A DNA stretch of 64,000 bases from Paracyclopina nana (taxonomy: Eukaryota; Arthropoda; Copepoda; Cyclopoida; Cyclopettidae). The notes beneath the pieces were generated by a model. The model made no database searches. It had not been told where the DNA came from and saw only the letters and a program-made list of their open reading frames with translations. Shown in pieces: positions 21,313 to 31,700 of this stretch. The translations under genes were made by a program, and so were the position numbers. The stretch lies in the NCBI GenBank assembly GCA_019096065.1, contig JAGUCH010000002.1, positions 7,266,501 through 7,330,500 of the forward strand. Reading direction: 5' to 3'. Numbering within the stretch: position 1 is the first letter of the stretch; each line of letters begins with the position of its first letter.

Positions 21313-22430
21313 CTAATATTGGTAAGTTGCTGCAAATCGCTTTTTCACGTGCTCCAAAGCCGTGATAGGTTCATACTTTCGGCCTTCGTTCTCTATCAGT
21401 GGCCGCACCGTGGTTGAGCTATCGGGATGGACAAAGAGAACAATTGATTGTCTAGCTTTTTTCAGCTTCTTTTCCTCCTCGGGAATTACAACTCGATGCA
21501 ACGTTGCTCGAAACAGGCCGCATGTCCAAATTTCCAAAAGGTCGCCGACGTTAATTACAATCGTACCAGGAATGGGTGTGGCCTGGGGAAAAATGAGCGA
21601 TCCTGAATAGAGAGGATCACTTGCATAACACTTTTGTTGGATAATTACCTCAATCCAAGAATTATCAATTGCCCGAACTTCTAGTCCTCCCATTTGGTCT
21701 TGGTAAAGGAAAGTCAAAGTGCCATAATCTGAATGCTCACCGCACCTGACTAATTGGCCTTTGCCTTGCTTGTCAACCTCCAGAATAGGAGGATAATAGA
21801 TGGATCTTAGTTTCGAAATACTTTGAGGACTCAACAGTGTTCTCTCGTGACAGTCCACAAAAAAGGCCACATCCAGATTCAGCCCTAGGGCCAAAGATTG
21901 CAGCAGCCGGAGGGACAACTTTTTAGTAGCTAATGCCAAATTGGTCAGTGCTGGGCGCAACTCCGGCACTTCACGGTCTGGAAACTGAGCATTTACTCCA
22001 ATCCTGGAGACTTCAAAGGCCTCGCGGTATTCATAAGCAGCCTGCGCAGTGTTTTGAAAAGGGAATTGACGATTGAATTGTTTTATTTGGCTGGACTGTG
22101 CTACTGAGTCTAACATTATTTTTAATTTACCTTCGTCCCGTCCTCTTTTTGATCAAAAATCTCCCTTCCTGGAGCGACATAGCCTTGCTGAACATCAGGT
22201 TCTCTCGGGATAGCCATTTTGGCTTCATTTGAAAGTTTGAAAAAGGTTTCAGATGCTTTCATGGCCTCATTTATGAGGCTCTCTTCGATTCCATGATTTT
22301 TTATGTATGCAAATCCCACTGAGCTAAAGGCTTTTCTCAGAGATTGCCCCAAAGCAACTAGTGCTTCCTTGGTAGGCCCTCCTATGATATGCAGGCCAAT
22401 TTGCTCTAGGTCAAGCTGAGGAATCTCCAT
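21313..22430 (-). CDS. 2-oxoglutarate/Fe(II)-dependent dioxygenase, isopenicillin-N-synthase-like
   Basis: Three exons: 22430-22131, 22095-21649 and 21582-21313, 338 residues. The N-terminal DIOX_N-type region contains SSVGFAYIKNHGIEESLI. The jelly-roll core has the iron triad H221-x-D223 (GEHSDYGTLTF) and H278 (ATLHRVV), and the co-substrate-binding R293-x-S295 (ARQS). All key residues are intact. The family includes plant, fungal and animal oxygenases acting on small molecules; the substrate here cannot be inferred. The first intron is only 35 nt (22096-22130). The second is 66 nt and open in frame, so unspliced RNA would add 22 residues. The gene converges on SLX4, with 84 bp between the stops. 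Confidence 0.9.
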
Positions 22431-22752
22431 GTTGTGAATGTTGCTGCTTTCAATACTCCCACCACAATAAGATAAAAAACTGGAATGACAGGGCTCAAAG
22501 TTCGCGTTAAATTAAAAGTAAGAGAAATGGAAGCTGAGAACTGAATTAAGATTCGAAAGCAAAAAAATGTCCTTTTATTTTGAGAATTGGCTCATATAAC
22601 AACTATATATATATATATAAATATGTAATTATGCATTTCTTATGGATAGTTATAATAATATGTATATAAAGAGCGACGCTGATTCTTCAGAGTAGCTTTT
22701 CTTAAAATTGAACTTAAAATTGCAATGGACGGAGGTACGCGAAAAGAAATCT
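22431..22752. other. Intergenic with TA repeat
   Basis: This 322-bp gap lies between the oxygenase start and the GPCR stop, both on the minus strand. It contains a (TA)n microsatellite at about 22604-22618. It should hold the GPCR 3' UTR and the oxygenase promoter. No gene was seen. Confidence 0.5.
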
Positions 22753-25700
22753 TTAGACTGAGCTTGTGTCAACTTTTGGGCAATTCAGCTCCACTTTACA
22801 CTGAATGACATTACTCTCTAACTGAGACTCGTCAGGAGGCTTCAAGGGGACAAGCTCAGTCTGGTTAATTTCAGATTTGGTGGCCATTTTCATGTCATTG
22901 TTAATTTTCAGGGTTTCTCTACGAACATGGAAACGGAAATGAGTCGTCTCCCCAGCCTCAGTGTGAGCCCTGTAAATGTCATGAGAGGTGCTCAGCCGGT
23001 TGAACTGTCTCCGAATGACTTCCTGCACCTCCGAGTTGAGAAAGCAGTATAAAATGGCCAAAAAGACGCCCTTCAGGAGAGAATGCTAGATTGAATCGAT
23101 TGCATAAGTAATCATTTAATGTAGTGTGAGTACCTGAGATGATTGCATTGTTGCATTGAAAAGCATGTAGATCTTATCATGAGTCCCATTCTTTGGATTG
23201 ATGAAAAACAAAAGGTTGGTAATGCCCAAAAGGGGGAACAAAATGAGCGTGGCTCTCAGGGCCTTTCTCATGTGAGTGCCTTCGTGATTGTTTGTGGAAG
23301 GGCCATCGTTCAGCTTGGTCACCAATATTCTTACAATGTTGACCAGGAAGAGCAGATTGATCTAAAAGCATTGCAAGAGGTAGTAGGCGAGATGAAAATA
23401 GCGGCTTCTTCTCAATCTTACGGCTAAAGCTATGGTCATGGGTACGGAGAGGATGTAAGTAAATGGCTGGTCGTTGTATCCCTCCCAGCATGTGTTATTG
23501 CCATTGCAAGATGTATCGGATACATCTGAGCCATCACAGTATGTGTCAGGGCTCTGTGTGGCCATCGTGGCTGCCCAGGAGATCACACAACCCATGGGAA
23601 GGACTATCAAGAAATATTCAAACACTATCAAGCCTGGCAAAATGAGTACGCGAATTATAGCACTTACACCAACCAATGAAGTAGTAGAATTTAAATGGTG
23701 CCGGAGGGTCGAATACATTTGTAGCCACTCTAGAGTGCAAATGCATACCTAGAGTGCGAAAAGGTGGTTGATGATGGCACTTGCTGCTCATTTATGGCTT
23801 ACCTTCAACGAACATCCAGAATACAGGAGCCACGTATCCATACATCATGAGAATCAACACCAGCTTACACAAGTAGCCCTGCATAAAAGATACCATTTGC
23901 GGTTACACTCACTGACATTTCCTCGGCCCAAATGTGCACTCAATCGTGTTTCATTGTGATGCTTCATTTGCCATCAATTCTTAGTTATGCTTAACTAGCC
24001 ACAGTATTATTACTAACACTATTTCCACCGCATTCCGCAATTTCTAAGTAAAGTAAGAGGTTGCTAACTAGCTCAGCGCCTTTCTAACAATGACCCACCG
24101 AGCAATAAAGCTAGCCTTGAATTGTCAAAAGTTGCCTTATTTACAGGCCCAACAAAGAATTACCAACGAGAGTGCATTCCCATTTAGTAGTTCCAGTAGA
24201 AGAATTTACGCTGCAATCTCACCTTTCCGGTGTCGCGAAACCACACTGCTGGATGCTGATCACCATAAATGTAAGGCTCATAATAGATGACACTGACGAT
24301 GTATCGAATGACCAAGGCCATCATGAAGTTTTTGTGTACCCGAAGTCTGTCGCATTTCAAAGACCTGAAAGGAGCATATCAACATGACACATTTTTGGCT
24401 ACGCCCAGCAAAAAGGAGAGATAGCAAGCTTCTCATTGGAACTTACTTGAAAAAGGAGAAAATGCCCAATGCCACAAACAGCAGAATGGCAGATGCTAGA
24501 CACAGGGCAAAAGTGATGAGAGATACTGCATGTCTAACCTTTCGTCGAGTTTCTTCTTCGCTTAGAATTTCATTCTGAAACATAGGAGAATAGTCTATCA
24601 TAATTGCAATTTACTATGAGAGTAGACAGGATACATACCAAAAACATTGTACATTCTTCATAATCAGTTTTGTCAGCCCAAGACCCAGAAACATTGCAGT
24701 ATTGGTATGCCATGCCTGAAAAATAATTGTAACAAATGCTTGAATGTTGCAACCGCGCATTTTGGGTGGTTCGCAAGACTCTGTGGAGTTGAGACGGCTC
24801 AAAAAAGTTCGATTGATGTTCGGCTCACCATTCTCGCAGAATATAGAGGGCCAATTAAGAGGATTACAGAAGCGGTGCATAAAGACTAGATTTTCTTACA
24901 GTTTATGGTTTGTTATGGCTCAAAATAGCCTGTACGTTTGTATGTTTTTTAGCTGCGCCAAAATCACTACAGACATTGCAATAAATGGTAGACTGAAGAG
25001 CATGTGTAGCTTTCACATTTCTCGAGTTTAGCAGCAGCTTAACAGTTCCATGAACAGAAGATACGTGTCAGCTCAACGTCAGATGTACGTATAACATTGT
25101 TTAAGAATTTATCCGATGCTTCCTAAAGCATATAGAGTAGCAGTGTGTCAAATTGGAGATGATGCATATCAACTACTTTGAGGGAAAGCAGTCAAAAATG
25201 GCAGGTCGTTACTTTTCTACAATTTTGCCATCAATCGAGAGAGCATGAAAATCCAATAGACATTGCCTTCAGAATATTTGGCTTTTTGCCACCAATTGAA
25301 AGCTGCATGAGATACACAGTAGAGCATGATTGTGGTAGACTAAAGTACAAAATACTCTAATTAATGTCAAGGGCCATTTAAACATAGTACTACAACATAA
25401 TGTTGGAAATGGCCCCAGACAGACAAAAAGGCCCATTTTTTCTCCCACCCTACTATGGTGCGACGACATTTAATTAAGATTCAGCCCTGGTACACAGCTC
25501 CCATATATTGTAATCTACGATCTTCCAGATTTTTGGTGGAAACGGGACAAAAAGAGCTCTACTTCTTTTTCTCGTTAACAGAGGACATTTCAAAAGCATT
25601 TGCATAAAGCAACTCCAGCTTAATTTTCAAGCTCAAAGTCGGATCTTTCGATGCAGGATACCCTGTTTCAAGATTTATGTAGTCTTCCAGAAACAAAAAT

Positions 25701-28700
25701 TGTTCATTAAACGCGACCTGAACATGCAATCATTACAACCCCACAAAATGAATTTTGGATCGACTAAATCTGATCTCATGAGAAATGGTGTCTGTAGACT
25801 GCCTAAATCTTTTTAAAGAATTTTAATGAGAATAGGTAGTCTAAAGGTAGTTTTTAGATAGCTGTACACTACCTGTGCAGGTGACGTCTTTCCTAATGAA
25901 TTTTTTTTTTTTTTTTAGAAATCTGATGAGAACATGCCATTTAAAGGTGACAATCAAAGAAGCTGTTCACAACATGTGCAGGTACCAACTTACCTGCAAA
26001 GTGAAACATTCGGAATGGATCGCGAAAAAATGAAAACGAGAACAAATTTTGTGAATTTCAATCTTTTGTGCAATATTTGTATTGAATGCAACCTGATGTA
26101 GTGAGGAAATAGACCCAAATGTGTTTTTAAGCATAAGTTATTGTAGTTTAAGCAAAGTTATTTATTTCCACTCCTTAATTTTTGTTGTTTTTTTTAACAC
26201 AGAAACATTTCACAAGTAATATTGACTGCAGTCCAATACATAAATGACATGTACGTTACACATATAGTTTTACATGAGAATAGTTGGTGCACATGACAGT
26301 TACACAAATGCAAAAGCAAATGGCATGGAAATGATGACGTCCTCATCAATGGTTGCCTTTCCGATGACTCTTTCCTTTGGAATTTCTAGGATCGCTTCTT
26401 TAAGTAGATGTAGGCGTTTGACTCCAACCAATTCCCAGTTAAGTGTCTTGACTTCAGGCGTTTCAAACCTTGTAGTCAAGAAGTGCCTGGCATTGTAATG
26501 CTTTTCAGCAATTGAATCAACTTCGTAGAACTCGCCATCATCAGTGAAGATAAGGTTGTCTCCATAACGTGGACGTTTCTTTGAGGAGAAACGGACAACA
26601 GGCTTGCAATCATGGCGCTGAACATTGTTTGCCATAAGGATCTCCATGACTTGCTTGGTGAATGATGGAGTGTTTGATTGCATAACTTTCTTGAGAATGT
26701 TGAACATCCCTTCAAAGAATAAAGCCGAACCATCTGGCAGAGCTGAGACATTTCTTAGAGTGATCAGATGGCTGAAAGAATGAATGTTCCAGCTACAATT
26801 CTCAATGCCGTAGGTTTTCTCAAATGCAGTGTAGAAATGCCAAATCATTAACCATACACCCACTTTGGTCTTGAAGTATTCCCACTTCTTGTCAGGGAAC
26901 ATAGCAAGTCTAACAATGAAGGAAAATCTCAGCCAAATCGCCTTTTTGTTGAAATCATCTTTCAAGTCCATAGCGTCAGCAATAGCCAAGAAACCAGCTC
27001 CACAGAGAGAAAAGTACTCTTGAGACTTGAGATGCTTGTAGTTTCGAAGAAGTTCTCTCGGCCTCCTATTGAACTCTCGAGGAAGTCGTAGCTTCATCCA
27101 ACGTGCATCCACAAGCCTGAGCTTACGAGTTTGTTCAGCAGAAAGTTTGGCAGAGGTTGTTGGCCAATTGAACATGAGGCAAGCAGCTGCTTGATGCAGC
27201 CTCCTACATTATGCATTGGCTCTACTGTGAACTGGCGTGACATTGAAAAGGTCATAGTTTGACCAGGAAGGCTAGCAGACAGTGGGGAGATTCCAGTCAT
27301 ACCGAGAAGTTCGTCACCAGGGATATTGACTGTCCCTCCTTCATTGTCGATCCGTTCAACCATGTCGTTCCACCACTTGTCTGTTCTTTCGTCAGCTCGC
27401 ATTGTTGAACTTGGAAAGACTACTTTGTTTCCAAAGTACTCTCCTTTGCATAAGCAGTTTTCACAAGAATAGAATCCAGTGTGAGTCTTCAAGCATTTCA
27501 TTTTTGCCCTCATGGGCGCATCAGCAATGACACGGTTGATGTGAAGGCAGAAGAATTGCGCTTCTTTGACAAACTTTTCCAGAATTTGCAATACCGTCAA
27601 GTTTGAATCTTTTTTGTACACGTGCATTCCGTACACGTACAGCAAACGGCAATGAGGGAATCGAATGGAGCACACATCAAGTTTGTCTGGACAGCTCTTT
27701 GCTAGAGGCACACCATCACAGAAGTAATCAACTTTGTCAAAGCCCTTCTTTGGTTCACCTATCGCGTCACGCCCATGCAAACGTTGAGAGTGCATGTACA
27801 GCTCTTGAAGGCTGCATCGTGCAAATTCAGAAATCTTGATGAACTTATTTGCCGGATAGCGTTTCCTTGGAAACTTGAACAAGTTGTGCTCCTTGCAAAT
27901 TTTACCCGTGCTGATTTCGCGAAATTCATAAGACAACAGAATTCTTGGCTTTGTTCTCAGCCAGCGTTTCCTACAAGATTCCAGTCCTTTACGGTGTTCA
28001 TTAGTGTACACCTTGTCTCTTGCCCTGTGCATGTCAAACATGAGCTTTTGTGCACCTTTGGACATGTAGGTTTTTCTTGCAACTTCAGAGAACAATTCGC
28101 TGTAGCTACGGGCCCTCTCGGCTGGTCCATCCATTTCTTTTTCTTTCCTAAAGTAGTCAACGAATCCCTGGAAGTTCAATTTGCAAGCTAGGCCCTCATC
28201 GTTCACGTCAGCTTGAACAGCGTCTTCAGCAAATCCTTCTTGGATGGCTTCTTCGTCATTGCTTGCTTCCACATCACTGTCAGGTTCTGGTTCAACTGCA
28301 TCCAGGTCGTCGTCATCTGAGTCTAACTCCTCCTCCTGCTGCCGTATCCTTTCCAAGAAATGCTCGAATGTTTCAGCAATTAACACCTCGTTATCTTCCT
28401 CGCTCGATTCTCGCTGGCGGGCACCACCCTCTCTTTGACGATGCCGACGTCTTCCTCGTTCAACATCGCTGTCATCATTATCGGCTGCGCTTCCATCACT
28501 GTCAAGAGACGTGTTAAGGTCAACGACCACATCACCGTCATTTCCGTTCCCTTGCTCCACATGAACAGGAGCTGAGTGGCAAGGAGCTCCGATAGTTAAG
28601 TCACAGAGAAGAGGTAGGGGTTGATTCTCAACGCTGTTCACATCCAAATTGACGATTTCTCTTCTCTGGTGGTCAGGCCTTAACTTCTTTTTGGCCTGCT

Positions 28701-31700
28701 TAGACGTGGACGGCTGGATATTAGCCAAGTCGTAGAGGTCATCTTCATTATTGTCACCACGGGAATGAGCACTGTCGTCATCAGAAGAGTCTTCTTCAGC
28801 TCTTCGTTTGTTGGTGCGAGCAGGAGGTTCCTGTTCATCATCTGAGCTTTCTTCACAAGATGCATCCATACTTGCATCTGAATTGCGTCTGCGTCCGAGG
28901 AGGTCATCAATTTCACGCAAGGCCCTTGATACGTTCCCTCCATTTTCATTGGCAGGTCTTTGGTCATGTTCACCCAGCAAGTGTTGAGTTTCTGGAGGAT
29001 GAATCGGCTCTGGATTTTGAGCAAACGCTAAGATTTCTCTAATCCTTCTCAGTTTGCGTTTGTATCGACGACGTTCAGCATGTTCACTTTTGCTGACAGC
29101 GTCCTTACTGAAAAGTTAATTAAATTGTACTTTTGCTTGCGGCGACACTTTTGGCGATGATATCTTACCTGCGCGGCATTTTCTTTTGAGATGAAACTCA
29201 ATCGATGGCGGATTTGCACTTGTAATTGCCAATTAGCACGTTTTTCGATTAGGCGGAAGCTTTGTCAGCTGTTGTCTAACGACTCAGTGGCGTCATGTTG
29301 TCGGCGTCCTTTTTTGACCAATCAGCAGTCAGCTTTCTGCTGAGTCACCGGCTTTTTGCGCATCAGCTGTTACTACCTGTACAACAATTTGAAAACTACT
29401 TAGTCATACAAGAATATGTTGCCATAAGGTACTAACGAAAAAAATGATATTTTTTAAAAAAGTTCGTCAAATCGTCGTTGGTCAATCGACTTCCGGTACC
29501 TAACGGCCAAGGAGGCGACGCAATTTCTGAGAAGAAAAATTACTGTGCTTTTGACGCCAAAATGCCGAAAAAGAAGGAAAGAGAAGAGGAGCAACATGCT
29601 CCAGCAGTCTACGACCGCCTCATAGTCTGCCAATTCGACGATGAAAGTCCATTTAGCTACGTCAGCAAGGACATCAAGAGCCTTACCGGGAGGACTTGGG
29701 TGGAACTTATTGGCCGTACTTTTGATCCATTAAGTACAATGGAAGATCATCATCGCTGCCTGATCTTCCCAATTCTGGATGAGTTTTCTGGCGAGGAACG
29801 ACTTGTACGAGTCTTCGCCAGGGTTGAAGATGGTAAAGATTTTTGATATTTACGTTGCCTAACCTTACTAAATTAGATCTTGTAAACTTGTAGGAGTCAC
29901 AGAGGCTAGACTCGACAAACTTTTGGATGACCTTAATGAGGAGCTGACTGAAGGAGATGCTCGCCACATGACGAGGGATTACCAAGCTATGGTCGAGCAC
30001 TACTATGAAAAGATGATGGCCAAGTATGACTACGTTCGTAGGGCTCCTGGAGGAAAGTTTGTCTTCCCAAAGCTGGACAAGGTGAACACACGACAAGAGC
30101 TTAAGTTGAGCAAGCCACCAATGACCGACGAATCTGATGAACGAGCCTTTGTTCAGAAAACTTACCAGGAGAAGATTTCCTACGAGGATCCGGCCATAGT
30201 AAGTTAAATCTTTTATGACTTGTGAATAATAACTTAGTTTTGCTTTATTTCATCTTTCCAGGTTGCTGCAAAGAAGGTGGTTAAGGCTACCGCTCCAACA
30301 GCTACTGTAGCTGAGCCAAACGTTCATGATGTGGGCTTCACCGAGTCACCAAGCGAGGTAACTTCGCAGCCGCCACCTGAGATATTTGAAGTCGCTTCAG
30401 GTAGCCAAGATCAAGACGAGGTCATTGCATCCATCACCGTCAAGACGACTAACAAGCCACCTCCTCCTGGGTCTAACGTCATCAATCCTGATGATATAAT
30501 TAGCGAGCACATCCAACTGGACAAGGACAGATTGGCTCATGCGTTGTCAGGGATGACTACGGCTGGATCATCAAGTACCTTATCTCGTACTGTCAGCTTG
30601 ATGCCGCAAGAGCTGGACGAAGTCATCACTAGCGAAATGCTACGTGAGGCCTTACAATCAGCTAAGGAAGGACCTGACTTGGCGACGGCTGCTACTGATT
30701 TGGATCAGACAATTGAGATGGCCCAAGAGACGGAAGCGCCAAATACGACTAGGGCTGGAACATCAAGAGTCGCTGTTGTTGCCACTGTAGCGAGAGAAAA
30801 TGTCTCCAATCAGGAAATTATGCAGGCCATCATTGACTTGCGCATTTGGATGGAGGAGAAAATTGTTGACCTTGAGGACAAGTACGACACCAAGTTCGAC
30901 AAGCTGAAGAAGAAGCTGGACAACAAGTTCACTGGATTTAATGTAAGTGCATTTTGATCATTCCTCTACCTGTAACGTACTTAATTAGGAATGTAAAAAC
31001 TTTTAGGCATTAAAATTGCAAACACGAGACATTCATGAGAATGTCACCAGCATGACTTTGAATGAGTCTGCACGGATTAACACCATTGGCGACATTAAGG
31101 CAAATCCAGAAGCCAAAAGCAAAGCTTGGGGAATACTTTTCCGAGTCATGCCGTTCCAAATGCTCGGGAAGCAGCCAGACATTTTCTTCTCCTTCTTGTT
31201 TGTGCAGGTAAATGTTGCATGACATGAATGGGTGGTTCGTTCTTAACTCATTACTATTTCTTGTTCCCTATTCAAGGAGCAGCTAGTGGAATTTATTTCA
31301 CCGACTTTGGAATCGTTGCCGCTCAAGAACATGAATGTGTTCATGGCACGCAACTGCTTGATGAACTTTTTCACAGCGATGGGCCGCGCTCACATGATCA
31401 CAGGAGGATCTTCAAAGTATGTACTAGGCATATTTCTAAAACAAGAGTCTGTAGCATTTACATTGCTTAATCTTATTATTTCAGTTCTTTGAAAATGTTG
31501 ACTTTCATCAAACGACCACTACCTAAAGGTTTTTTTTCTATGGTCAACAAGAGCCTCATCCCCAAGGTGTGCATGATGAAGAAACTTGATTTGGACAAGG
31601 ACAGGCACCACTTCGCTGACCTGAACACTCCCTGTTCTAAGACGTTCTCAAACGAGTACGGGTCATTGCTGACAAATGCTGCAAACCAATCGCCGACACT

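Noticed and set aside
27125..27134. A GTAAG...CAG segment in the transposase that looks like an intron
   Set aside because: It is only 10 nt long and its removal does not restore the downstream homologous frame.
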